Positions 19,694 to 27,213 of a stretch of DNA of 58,604 bases are shown here, one piece after another. The notes beneath the pieces are model-generated. The model saw only the letters and a program-made list of their open reading frames with translations. It had not been told where the DNA came from and searched no databases. The translations under genes and the position numbers were made by a program. Source of the DNA: Saccharothrix sp. S26 (lineage in GTDB: Bacteria > Actinomycetota > Actinomycetes > Mycobacteriales > Pseudonocardiaceae); NCBI RefSeq assembly GCF_021390395.1, contig NZ_JAJUWT010000038.1:1-58604 (forward strand), written 5' to 3'. Each line of letters starts with the position of its first letter. Positions within the stretch are counted from its first letter, which is position 1.

Positions 19694-20476
19694 TCAGTGG
19701 CGCAGGAGTTCCTCGACGTGCGCGATCACCGAGTGCACCGGCGCTTCGCCGTCGCTGGTCACCCAGCACACCCGCACCCCGGTCCGCACCCGTTCGCCAC
19801 CGAGCCGCACCGCACGCCCGGCCAGCTCGCGCACCCGGGCCGCGACCTCCTCGCCGCTGCCGTTCGGGTGCTCGGCGACCACGGCGAACGAGTCGCCGCC
19901 GTACCGGGCCACCGTGTAGTCGGCGCGCAGGCCCTGCCGCAACCGTTTCGCCAGCACGGTGAGCAGCTCGTCGCCGCGCTTGAAGCCGTGCGCCGCGTTC
20001 ACCGCCGCCATGCGGTGCACGTCGGCCAGCACCAGGCTCGCCAACGTGCCCTGGGTGCGGGCCCGGATCAACGCCTGGTCCAGCCGGTCGAGCAGCAGCG
20101 CCCGGCCGGGCAGCCCGGTCAGCGCGTCGAGCAGCCCGGCGCTGTGCGGCACGTCCGCCTGCACCGGCCGCAGCAGCACCAGCACCTGCCCGCGCACCAC
20201 GATCGGGTAGTACTCGGCCCAGACCTGCGCGTGCGGCAGCACCATCGGGATCGTCAGCGGCGACCCGGTGCGCAGCACCTGCGCGGCGAGCTCGGCACAG
20301 GTCGGCAGGGGCGCGCCGGAGTCGTCACGGGCGCGGGCGTCACCGAGCAGCGAGGACGCCATGGGGTTCGCGGCGAGCACCACGCCGTGCTCGTCCTGCA
20401 GCAGTACCCCGACCGGGAGGTCCGAGACGAACTCGTCCCACACCGCACGGGAAGCCGTTGTCTCCACGGTACTCAT
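19694..20476 (-). CDS. PAS-GGDEF protein with degenerate active site
   Basis: 260 residues, no membrane segment. Residues 10-110 look like a PAS sensor (LPVGVLLQDEHGVVLAANPM). A GGDEF domain follows (LLDALTGLPGRALLLDRLDQ ... ADVHRMAAVNAAHGFKRGD). The signature is GGDSF instead of GGDEF, and the DxDxFKxxND metal motif has decayed to ADVHRMAAVN, so cyclase activity is doubtful. It may bind a ligand or GTP and act as a regulator. It is convergent with the giant secreted repeat gene; a second, intact GGDEF gene lies about 8 kb to the left. Confidence 0.83.
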   Translation of the reverse strand: MSTVETTASRAVWDEFVSDLPVGVLLQDEHGVVLAANPMASSLLGDARARDDSGAPLPTCAELAAQVLRTGSPLTIPMVLPHAQVWAEYYPIVVRGQVLVLLRPVQADVPHSAGLLDALTGLPGRALLLDRLDQALIRARTQGTLASLVLADVHRMAAVNAAHGFKRGDELLTVLAKRLRQGLRADYTVARYGGDSFAVVAEHPNGSGEEVAARVRELAGRAVRLGGERVRTGVRVCWVTSDGEAPVHSVIAHVEELLRH

Positions 20477-20542
20477 AGGACTCGTGCCTTCCGCTGAGGC
20501 AGGGCCTGTCCGTGAAGAGCCTCCCCCGCGGGCAGCGGGCTT

Positions 20543-21427
20543 TCAATAGCCCCGAGGCCACCCGGTCCGGTGATCTTTGGCCGGAGGTGTAACGCCCAGC
20601 CGGTCCAGCATCCCGGCGAAGTCCTCCTCGGACACGATCGGCACCCGGTACGCTCGCGCCCGCTGTGCCTTGGTCGACAGCGTGAACGGGTCCGCGGCCA
20701 CGACCACCCGCGTCGCCCTGGTCACGTGACCCTGGCTGACCAGCCCAGCCGACGCCGCCCGGTCGACCCACTCCTCGCGCGGCGCGTGCATCTGCCCGGT
20801 GAACACCACCCGGTCACCGCGCACCAACGCCACCAGCTCCGGCCGGCGCGACACCGGCGCGGCCACCCCGCGCCGCACCTCGACCACGTCGTCGGGCAGC
20901 GGCAGGCTCGGCACGGGCTCGGCCTGCGGCACGCCGAACCGCAGGTAGTGGGCGAACAGCCGGGCCGTGGCGCGGGCGTCGTGCAACGCGGAGTGCGCCG
21001 AGTCGAGCACCACCCCCGCGGCCTCGCAGCACGCCGCCAACGACCGCCCGGCCCGGTTCGGCAGGTACCGGTCGGCCAGGCGCATCGTGCACAGGCCCGT
21101 CACGGGCAGGTCCACCCCGGCGCGGGCGAACTCGGCGGTCAGGAACCGGGCGTCGAAGGACAGGTTGTGCGCGACGACCACCCGCCCGGCGAGGCGCGCC
21201 GCCAACGCGCCCGCGGCCCGCGCGAACGTCGGCGCGTGCCACACGTCGGCCGCGCGGATGCGGTGCACGTGCTGCGGCCCGAGGTCGCGCCCGGGGTTCA
21301 GCAGGGTGCACCACTCGTCGGTCACCCGGCCCGCGTCGTCCAACCCGACGACGGCCACCTCGACCACCCGGTCCGAACCGCGCGCGGCGAACCCGGTCGT
21401 CTCCACGTCGACCACGGCGTACCCCAT
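20543..21427 (-). CDS. DnaQ-like 3'-5' exonuclease with BRCT-like tail
   Basis: 294 residues. The DEDD exonuclease motifs are visible: ExoI VVDVETTG (residues 5-12), ExoII HNLSFDARF (about 86-94), and ExoIII HDARATARLFAHYL (about 149). From about residue 205 there is a BRCT-like segment with GDRVVFTGQMHAPREEW, THVVVA-type VTRATRVVVAADP, KAQRARAYRVPIVSEEDF. The pairing resembles epsilon-subunit-like repair exonucleases of actinomycetes that degrade or proofread single-stranded 3' ends. It is not the replicative DnaQ, which such bacteria largely replace by the PHP domain of DnaE. It is probably monocistronic. Confidence 0.85.
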   Translation of the reverse strand: MGYAVVDVETTGFAARGSDRVVEVAVVGLDDAGRVTDEWCTLLNPGRDLGPQHVHRIRAADVWHAPTFARAAGALAARLAGRVVVAHNLSFDARFLTAEFARAGVDLPVTGLCTMRLADRYLPNRAGRSLAACCEAAGVVLDSAHSALHDARATARLFAHYLRFGVPQAEPVPSLPLPDDVVEVRRGVAAPVSRRPELVALVRGDRVVFTGQMHAPREEWVDRAASAGLVSQGHVTRATRVVVAADPFTLSTKAQRARAYRVPIVSEEDFAGMLDRLGVTPPAKDHRTGWPRGY

Positions 21428-21452
21428 GATCGACGGACAGTACCGATCATGG

Positions 21453-22010
21453 TCACGCGGCCAGCGCGCGGAGCACGAGATCGACGACCGCGTCGGCGAA
21501 CTCGCCGGTCAACGGCGCCGTGCGCAGGAACCACCGCTGGTACACGGGGCCCAGCAACAACTCCACGGCCGCCGTCACGTCGACGTCGGCCCGCACCTCA
21601 CCCACCCGTTGGGCCGCGCGTAATCGGTCCTCCAGCGCCATCCGGCGCGGCATCAGCAGCAACGTCACCAGGTCCGTGCGCTCCTCGTGCACCAGCACCC
21701 GGCACACCTGGTCGAACCGCCGTTCGGCCAACTCCTCGGCCGCGGTCCGCAGCTCGCGCTTGAGGTCGACCGCCAGCACACCGCTGGGCAGCGCGTCCGG
21801 CCCGACCGGCCCGAACTCGACGAACGCGTCGAACAGCAACGGCCCCTTCGACGGCCACCAGCGGTAGATCGTCTGCTTGCCGACCCCGGCCCGGGCGGCG
21901 ACCGCCTCGATGGTCAACCGGGAGTAGCCGAGCGACTCGAGCAGCTCCAGCGCGGCCACGAGGATCGCCCGCCTCGAACGGTCGCTGCGCCGCGCCGCGT
22001 CGGGTGGCAT
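21453..22010 (-). CDS. TetR family transcriptional regulator
   Basis: 185 residues. The DNA-binding domain spans residues 8-58: SRRAILVAALELLESLGY, LTIEAVAARAGVGKQTIYRW, WPSKGPLLFDAF. A C-terminal all-helical ligand domain follows (TetR_C type, ending GPVYQRWFLRTAPLTGEFAD). I choose ATG 22010 (MPPDAARRSDRSR) because the upstream in-frame extension is unlike the family. Its upstream DNA holds the broken end of an AraC-type gene, so its natural promoter may have been altered by the deletion described there. Confidence 0.88.
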   Translation of the reverse strand: MPPDAARRSDRSRRAILVAALELLESLGYSRLTIEAVAARAGVGKQTIYRWWPSKGPLLFDAFVEFGPVGPDALPSGVLAVDLKRELRTAAEELAERRFDQVCRVLVHEERTDLVTLLLMPRRMALEDRLRAAQRVGEVRADVDVTAAVELLLGPVYQRWFLRTAPLTGEFADAVVDLVLRALAA

Positions 22011-22085
22011 CGTTCGATCGTAAGCGCAGTTCTGCGGTGCGGGAATGATCCACAACCGCCGGGGACGGCGGCCCGGAGCGCGGCG

Positions 22086-22324
22086 GCCGCCTTCGACCGC
22101 TCGGCTCGCCGCGCGAGCAGGTACTCGTACGGCGACTTGCCGTAGGCGGCGCGGAACTCGCGGCTCAGGCTGCCGGCGGGCACGTTCGCGGCCCGGGCCA
22201 GCGCCACCACGTCCAGCGGCCGCGCGTGCTCGCGGTCGATCCGGTCACGCACCCGGCGCAACCGCTTCAGGTCCTCCAACCGGCGCGCGGCGGCGCGTGC
22301 GCGGGCCCACCCGGGGTGGCACAC
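22086..22324 (-). pseudogene. Truncated AraC-type regulator remnant
   Basis: GTG at 22324 opens a frame matching the first half of an AraC HTH domain: LKRLRRVRDRIDREHARPLD, VVALARAANVPAGSLSREFR, AAYGKSPYEYLLARRAERSK. Similarity stops at about 22090, exactly where the second helix-turn-helix (normally L-L-R-R-G-D-L-S-V-x-D-V-C...) should begin. The frame then runs on into unrelated codons and ends inside tetR at 21914. Only about 75 bp separate the break from tetR, so the missing half is deleted, not frameshifted. It follows the VOC gene by 4 bp, an AraC/VOC pairing that is common in actinomycetes when intact. Confidence 0.72.
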
Positions 22325-22328
22325 CCGG

Positions 22329-22739
22329 TCAGCCGACTTCCTGGATGCGGACCAGGTTGCCCGCCGGGTCGCGGAACGCGCAGTCGCGGATGCCGTACGG
22401 CTGCACGGTCGGCTCCTGCACCACCTCGCCGTCGGCCTCGCGCACCTTCGCGAACGTGCCGTCGAGGTCGCGCGTGGCCAGCAGGATCCAGCCGTAGGTG
22501 CCCTTGGCCATCATCTCGGTGATGGTGCGGCGCTCGTCCTCGGTGACGTTGGGGTCGGCGGCGGGCGGGGCCAGGAGGATCGACGTGTCCGGTTGGCCGG
22601 CGGGACCGACCGTGATCCAGCGCATCCGACCCTGCCCGACGTCGCTGCGGACCTCGAAGCCGAGGACGTCGCGGTAGAAGGTCAAGGACGCTTCCGGGTC
22701 GTCGTGCGGCAGGAAGCTCGTGTGAATCGTGAGGTCCAT
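22329..22739 (-). CDS. VOC (glyoxalase/bleomycin-resistance fold) protein
   Basis: 136 residues, one full vicinal-oxygen-chelate module pair: HTSFLPHDDPEASLTFYRDV (first half, metal His) and YGWILLATRDLDGTFAKVRE with IRDCAFRDPAGNLVRIQE (second half, metal Glu). The family includes glyoxalases, ring-cleavage dioxygenases and drug-binding proteins; the substrate cannot be told from sequence. It sits upstream of, and was presumably co-transcribed with, the now truncated AraC gene. Confidence 0.88.
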   Translation of the reverse strand: MDLTIHTSFLPHDDPEASLTFYRDVLGFEVRSDVGQGRMRWITVGPAGQPDTSILLAPPAADPNVTEDERRTITEMMAKGTYGWILLATRDLDGTFAKVREADGEVVQEPTVQPYGIRDCAFRDPAGNLVRIQEVG

Positions 22740-22820
22740 GCGCCGAGCCTAGGTCGGCGGTCTGACCTGCGCTTCTCGATTCCTGATCGCTCCCGTGCCC
22801 CGGACGTCTAGGGTGCTCGC

Positions 22821-23813
22821 GTGCGTGCCGACCGGTTGGTTTCGCTGGTCCTCCTGCTGCGCCGGCACGGCCGGCTGTCGGCCACGGCGCTGGCCCGCGA
22901 GCTGGAGGTGTCCACGCGCACCGTGCTGCGCGACGTCGAGGCGCTGTCCGCGGCCGGCGTCCCGGTCTACGCCGAACGCGGCCGGCACGGCGGGTTCGCG
23001 CTGCTGCCCGGTTTCCGGACCGAGCTCACCGGGCTCAACCACGACGAGGCCCTGGCCCTGCTGGTCGCGGGTTCACGGCGCGGCGCGCAGGCGTTCGGCC
23101 TGGGCTCGGCGCTCGCCTCGGCCGTGCTCAAGGTGGTCGACGCGCTGCCCGAGAGCCAACGCGACACGGCGGCCGGCGTGGCCGAGCGCCTGCTCATCGA
23201 CCCCGAGACCGACCTGCTCGCGCGTCGGCAGGTCGTCGACGAGGTGCCCGGCCCGGTGGCGGCGCAGGTCCGGCGCGCGGTGTTCGCGGGCCACAAGCTG
23301 CGCATCCGCTACGCGGCGGTGGGCCAGGAACCGCGCTGGCGCACGGTCGACCCGATCGGCCTGGTCACCGTGCGGGACCAGGGCTACCTGCTGGCCACGA
23401 GGTCCGGCGCGGACCGCACCTACCGGCTGTCGCGGATCCTGGCCGCGGAGGAGCTCGACGAACCCGCGCAGCGACCGGACCGGGTCGACCTCGACCGGGC
23501 GTGGCAGGAGCGCAGCACCCGGTTCCGCGCCGGTGACGACCAGGTGACCGCGCTGGTGCGGGTGGCGCCGGCCCGGCGGGAGGACCTGGTGGGCACCGCG
23601 GTGGCCGTCCTCGCCGAAACCGCCGACCCGGGCGGCTGGCCGCGGTTGGAGGTCGCGTTCCAGGACCGGCGGCACGCCGAGTGGGCGTTGTGGCAGCTCT
23701 CCACCAACGCCGAGGTGCTCGCACCGCACTGGCTGCGCGTCGCCCTGCACGACCGCGCCGTCGCCGTGGCCGCCCGCCACAAATCGTTGGCGGGCGACGG
23801 CGAGCACTGCTAG
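22821..23813 (+). CDS. WYL-domain transcriptional regulator (YafY type)
   Basis: 330 residues. The N-terminal HTH_11/DeoR-like winged helix (residues 1-60) reads RLVSLVLLLRRHGRLSATAL, ARELEVSTRTVLRDVEALSA. A WYL ligand-sensing domain follows at about 140-220 (HKLRIRYAAVGQEPRWRTVD, PIGLVTVRDQGYLLATRSG, YRLSRILAAE), then a WCX C-terminal extension. WYL domains bind nucleic acid or small ligands. It starts with GTG and is divergent from the VOC gene. The next gene downstream is a hydrolase preceded by a palindrome that could be its operator; that link is inference. Confidence 0.88.
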   Translation: MRADRLVSLVLLLRRHGRLSATALARELEVSTRTVLRDVEALSAAGVPVYAERGRHGGFALLPGFRTELTGLNHDEALALLVAGSRRGAQAFGLGSALASAVLKVVDALPESQRDTAAGVAERLLIDPETDLLARRQVVDEVPGPVAAQVRRAVFAGHKLRIRYAAVGQEPRWRTVDPIGLVTVRDQGYLLATRSGADRTYRLSRILAAEELDEPAQRPDRVDLDRAWQERSTRFRAGDDQVTALVRVAPARREDLVGTAVAVLAETADPGGWPRLEVAFQDRRHAEWALWQLSTNAEVLAPHWLRVALHDRAVAVAARHKSLAGDGEHC

Positions 23814-23853
23814 CGTTCCGGCGGCCGTGCGAGAGAACGAGGAGGTGGTACCC

Positions 23854-23904
23854 GTGCACATGTCGACATGGGTGCTCCCCTCCGGGGTCACGGTCGGGCG
23901 GTAG
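23854..23904 (+). CDS. Possible 16-codon leader peptide ORF
   Basis: GTG at 23854 follows GAGGAGG (23839-23845) by 8 bases and reads (V/M)HMSTWVLPSGVTVGR before TAG. It lies 45 bp upstream of the hydrolase start. The strong ribosome-binding site in a gap otherwise free of genes suggests translation. A GGGAG...CTCCC hairpin follows (about 23910-23934), the layout expected of a leader ORF. No amino acid is enriched as in classical attenuators, so its role is unknown. Confidence 0.4.
   Translation: MHMSTWVLPSGVTVGR
23859..23870. promoter_or_regulatory. 12-bp palindrome upstream of the hydrolase gene
   Basis: Perfect palindrome CATGTCGACATG inside the short leader ORF. It is a candidate operator, or a structural element of the leader transcript. 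No matching regulator consensus is recognised. Confidence 0.35.
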
Positions 23905-23949
23905 GTCGTCCGGGAGCGCCGTCCGCGAGCACTCCCGAAAGGCACGACC

Positions 23950-24678
23950 GTGCGATTCACCACCGAACAACGCCTCGACGACGGCGTCCTCGAACGCGAG
24001 TTCACCCTCGGCGAGATCCCCGGCATCCTCTGGACGCCCGCCTCCTCCCCCACGCCCGCCCCGCTGGTCCTGGTCGGCCACCCCGGTGGGCTGCGCCGGA
24101 TGTACCCCCGAGTGGCGGCCCGGGCCCGGCACACCGCGGCGCAGGGCTTCGCCGCGGTCACCATCGAGCTGCCCGGCGCGGGCGACCGACCCCGTTCCGC
24201 TGCGGCCGACCAGGCCCGCGCCGACCTGCGCCGGGCCCTGGAGGCGGGCGAGCCGGTCGACGAGATCGTCGAACGACTCGTGCCCCCGCTGGTCGACCAG
24301 GCGGTCCCCGAGTGGCAGGCCACCCTCGACGCCGTGCTGGCGCTGCCCGAGGTCGGCGGCCCGGTCGGGTACTCGGGCGGGTTGATCGGCGTCGGCATCC
24401 GGCTGGCGGTGGTCGAGCCGCGCATCTCGGCCGCCGTGCTGTTCGCCGGCAGCTACGTGCCGCGCGCCATGGTCGAGGAGGCGCGGCAGGTCACCGTTCC
24501 GCTGCTGGTCCTGCTCCAGTGGGACGACGAGGGCAACGACCGGCAGTTGGCGCTGGACCTGTTCGACGCCTTCGGCTCGCGGGAGAAGACGCTGCACGCC
24601 AACCTGGGCGGGCACACCGGCGTCCCGGACTTCGAGGGCGAGGACGCCACCCGGTTCCTCACCCGCCACCTGAGGTGA
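23950..24678 (+). CDS. Alpha/beta hydrolase (dienelactone-hydrolase-like)
   Basis: 242 residues. The fold is visible as LVLVGHPGGLRRMYPRVAAR (oxyanion region), FAAVTIELPGAGDRP, an elbow of the form GYSGGLIGVG (about residue 139), PLLVLLQWDDEGND, and a late HANLGGHTGVPD with the probable catalytic His. The usual GxSxG nucleophile elbow reads G-Y-S-G-G. The start is GTG 23950. Its substrate is unknown. It is separately transcribed: a leader precedes it and a hairpin follows at 24696. Confidence 0.78.
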   Translation: MRFTTEQRLDDGVLEREFTLGEIPGILWTPASSPTPAPLVLVGHPGGLRRMYPRVAARARHTAAQGFAAVTIELPGAGDRPRSAAADQARADLRRALEAGEPVDEIVERLVPPLVDQAVPEWQATLDAVLALPEVGGPVGYSGGLIGVGIRLAVVEPRISAAVLFAGSYVPRAMVEEARQVTVPLLVLLQWDDEGNDRQLALDLFDAFGSREKTLHANLGGHTGVPDFEGEDATRFLTRHLR

Positions 24679-24695
24679 GGCCGTAGGCAGGCGGC

Positions 24696-24738
24696 CGCAC
24701 GACCCGCCCCGATCGACACCGGTCGGGGCGGTCGTGCG
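24696..24738 (+). terminator. Terminator hairpin after the hydrolase gene
   Basis: CGCACGAC and CGCCCCGA on the left pair with TCGGGGCG and GTCGTGCG on the right, with one bulged base. It lies 17 bp after the stop codon. Confidence 0.75.
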
Positions 24739-24842
24739 ACCGGACGGCTGTAGGGTCGCACCGCGCGACGTCGAGATCAGGCGGCATGCCCGAGTCACCG
24801 CGCTGGTCCACACGCCGGACACCCGCGGACGGAAGGCTGGCC

Positions 24843-25409
24843 ATGCGGAAACTGGTCTACGGCATGAACGTGACCCTGGACGGCTACATCGCCGCGCCCG
24901 GCGACGACATCGGCTGGAGCGGCCCGCCGAACGACGAGCTGTTCGGGTTCTGGCTCGACCGGGAGCTGGGCATCGACCTGATGCTGTACGGGCGCAAGCT
25001 GTGGCAGGCGATGAGCTCCCACTGGCCGACCGCCGACGAGCAGCCCGACGCGACCCCGGCGCAGGTCGAGTACGCCCGCAACTGGCGGGACACGCCGAAG
25101 GTGGTGTTCTCCTCGACGCTCGACCGGGTCGACTGGAACACCCGCCTGGTCACCGGGGACGCGGTCGCCGAGATCACCCGGCTGAAGGCCGAGGCGGGCG
25201 GCCCGATGGAGATCGGGGGCGCGACGCTGGCCGCGGCGGCGATGCGTGCCGGGCTGATCGACGAGTACCTGCTGATCACCCACCCGGTCCTGGTCGGTGG
25301 CGGCACCCCGTTCTTCACCGCGCTGGACGACTGGGTGAACCTGGACCTGGTGGAAACGCGGGCGATGCCTGGCGGCGCGGTCCTGACCAGGTACGAGACG
25401 AGGCGCTGA
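24843..25409 (+). CDS. Dihydrofolate reductase-like (RibD C-terminal domain) protein
   Basis: 188 residues of the RibD_C/DHFR-like fold: MRKLVYGMNVTLDGYIAAP, MLYGRKLWQAM, KVVFSSTLDRVDW, MEIGGATLAAAAMRAGLIDE and VLVGGGTPFF, the last two lining the NADPH site. Stand-alone members of this group are common in actinomycetes and usually have no assigned substrate. ATG 24843 has GGAAGG (24829-24834) at correct spacing; the upstream in-frame ATG 24786 does not. Confidence 0.87.
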   Translation: MRKLVYGMNVTLDGYIAAPGDDIGWSGPPNDELFGFWLDRELGIDLMLYGRKLWQAMSSHWPTADEQPDATPAQVEYARNWRDTPKVVFSSTLDRVDWNTRLVTGDAVAEITRLKAEAGGPMEIGGATLAAAAMRAGLIDEYLLITHPVLVGGGTPFFTALDDWVNLDLVETRAMPGGAVLTRYETRR

Positions 25410-25440
25410 ACCGCGCCACCCACGCGCCGCAGGGGCCGGG

Positions 25441-26802
25441 TCAGCCCTGGGCGAGGTCGGCGAAGCGGCTGTAGTGCAGCTGGTGGGCCACGGTGATGGT
25501 GGCCGTCGGGCCGGCGCGGTGCTTGGCGATGATCAGGTCCGCCTCGCCGGCACGCGGGTCGTCGCGCTCCCAGGCGTCCGGGCGGTTGATCAGGATCACC
25601 ATGTCGGCGTCCTGCTCCAGCGAGCCGGACTCGCGCAGGTCCGACAGCTGCGGGCGCTTGTCGGTCCGCTGCTCCGGGCCTCGGTTGAGCTGGCTGATCG
25701 CGATCACCGGCACCTCGAGCTCCTTGGCGATCAGCTTCAGGTTCCGGGAGAACTCCGAGACCTCCTGCTGGCGCGACTCGCTGCGCTTGCCCGACGACAT
25801 CAGCTGGAGGTAGTCGACCACCACCAGCCGCAGGTCGTGGCGCTGCTTCAACCGCCGCGCCTTCGCCCGGATCTCCATCATGGTCAGGTTCGGCGAGTCG
25901 TCCACGAACAACGGCGCCTCGCTGATCTCGCTCATCCGCCGCGCCAACCGGGTCCAGTCGTCGTCGCTCATGCGCCCACCGCGCATGTCACCGAGCCGGA
26001 TCCGCGCCTCGGCCGACAGCATGCGCATGACGATCTCGGTGCGCGACATCTCCAGCGAGAAGATCGCGCTGGTCAACCCGTGCTTCACCGAGCAGGACCT
26101 GGCGAAATCCAGTCCCAGCGTCGACTTGCCCACGCCGGGACGGGCGGCGACGATGATCATCTGGCCGGGGTGCAGGCCGTTGGTCAGCTCGTCCAGGTCG
26201 GCGAAGCCGGTGGGGATGCCCAGTGACGAGCCGCCGCGCGAGGCGATGGCGTCGATCTCGTCCATGGTCGGCTGGAGCAGCTCCTCCAGCACCACGTAGT
26301 CCTCGGTCGTGCGGCGCTCGGTGACCTCGTAGATCGCCGCCTGCGCCCGGTCCACGACCTCGTCCACGTCGGCGCCCTCGGCGCCGTTGTAGCCGAGCTG
26401 GACGATCCGCGTGCCCGCCTCGACCAGCCGCCGCAGCACGGCCTTCTCCGCCACGATCTCGGCGTAGTAGGAGGCGTTGGCGGCCGTCGGCACGGTCGCG
26501 ATCAGGGTGTGCAGGTACGGCGCGCCGCCCACGCGCAGCAGCTCGCCCCGGCGTTCGAGCTCGGCGGACACCGTGATCGGGTCGGCGGGCTCGCCCCGGC
26601 CGTACAGGTCGAGGATGCAGTCGTACACGGCCTGGTGCGCGGGCCGGTAGAAGTCGTTGGGCGCGAGGACCTCGACCACGTCGGCGATCGCGTCCTTGCT
26701 CAGCAGCATCCCGCCGAGCACCGACTGCTCGGCGGCGAGGTCCTGCGGCGGCTGCCGTTCGAAGCCGGGCTCGGCCATGCCCCGGTCGTCCACCAGCGCC
26801 AC
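25441..26802 (-). CDS. dnaB: Replicative DNA helicase DnaB
   Basis: Hexameric 5'-3' helicase of the replisome. It has 453 residues from GTG 26802, giving the N-terminus (M)ALVDDRGMAEPGFERQPPQ seen in relatives. The N-terminal collar has DLAAEQSVLGGMLLSKDAIA. The RecA-like core has Walker A ARPGVGKST (about 220-228), Walker B LRLVVVDYLQLM (Asp about 330), and ISQLNRGPEQRTDKRP followed by LRESGSLEQDAD. No intein interrupts the Walker A or other motifs, unlike several mycobacterial DnaBs. It lies 411 bp downstream of rplI in the same orientation, with a DnaA-box cluster in between. Confidence 0.96.
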   Translation of the reverse strand: MALVDDRGMAEPGFERQPPQDLAAEQSVLGGMLLSKDAIADVVEVLAPNDFYRPAHQAVYDCILDLYGRGEPADPITVSAELERRGELLRVGGAPYLHTLIATVPTAANASYYAEIVAEKAVLRRLVEAGTRIVQLGYNGAEGADVDEVVDRAQAAIYEVTERRTTEDYVVLEELLQPTMDEIDAIASRGGSSLGIPTGFADLDELTNGLHPGQMIIVAARPGVGKSTLGLDFARSCSVKHGLTSAIFSLEMSRTEIVMRMLSAEARIRLGDMRGGRMSDDDWTRLARRMSEISEAPLFVDDSPNLTMMEIRAKARRLKQRHDLRLVVVDYLQLMSSGKRSESRQQEVSEFSRNLKLIAKELEVPVIAISQLNRGPEQRTDKRPQLSDLRESGSLEQDADMVILINRPDAWERDDPRAGEADLIIAKHRAGPTATITVAHQLHYSRFADLAQG

Positions 26803-26927
26803 CGTGAGCTCACCCCAATCTGCTGCCGTGCGGGTTTGTTGTACCTCGTGGGTCCGACAATGTCCGCCACGCCACGCCCGTGGTCCAGCGACGCTAGAGC
26901 CACCTGGATGGCGTAGGCAAACCCACC

Positions 26928-27151
26928 TGTGGACAACTCGGTGGACAGCTTGGGGATGGCCGGGCCGAGCTGACCACAGGGCTGGGGAAAGCTGTGGACA
27001 ACCTGGGTACAACTCAGGCCCAGACAAAAGTTAACGCAGGTCAGAGCCTGTGGATAAGTTTGTGGAAAAGTCGTTCGTCACACCTTCGGCGTGTCGCGTG
27101 CAACCGCGGCCACGGCGTGTCGCGCACGAGGTGTCACAGGAGTTGTCCACA
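26928..27151. promoter_or_regulatory. Cluster of DnaA-box-like sites upstream of dnaB
   Basis: Five 9-mers match or nearly match the DnaA box TTRTCCACA. TGTGGACAA lies at 26928-26936 and 26993-27001, TGTGGATAA at 27049-27057 (exact complement of TTATCCACA), TGTGGAAAA at 27061-27069 (one mismatch), and TTGTCCACA at 27143-27151 in the opposite orientation. They sit in the 411-bp gap between rplI and dnaB, which has no gene and is locally richer in A/T (AAAAGTTAAC). Position suggests control of dnaB by DnaA or DnaA titration. Confidence 0.75.
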
Positions 27152-27166
27152 GGCGGACGTGCGAAA

Positions 27167-27201
27167 GCGCCGCCCGACCAGAACACCTGGTCGAACGGCG
27201 C
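27167..27201 (-). terminator. Terminator of the rpsF-ssb-rpsR-rplI operon
   Basis: Two-part stem: GCGCCG with CGGCGC outside and CGACCAG with CTGGTCG inside, separated by a CC/AA internal loop, loop AACAC. It starts 13 bp after the rplI stop. Confidence 0.8.
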
Positions 27202-27213
27202 TTCCGGTGATCG

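Noticed and set aside
25441..26802. Intein in DnaB
   Set aside because: Actinobacterial dnaB genes often carry inteins, but Walker A, Walker B and the DNA-binding loop are contiguous here and the length is normal.
26928..27151. The DnaA-box cluster as the main chromosomal origin
   Set aside because: dnaA, dnaN and rpmH are not adjacent, only five boxes are present, and actinobacterial oriC has many more between dnaA and dnaN.
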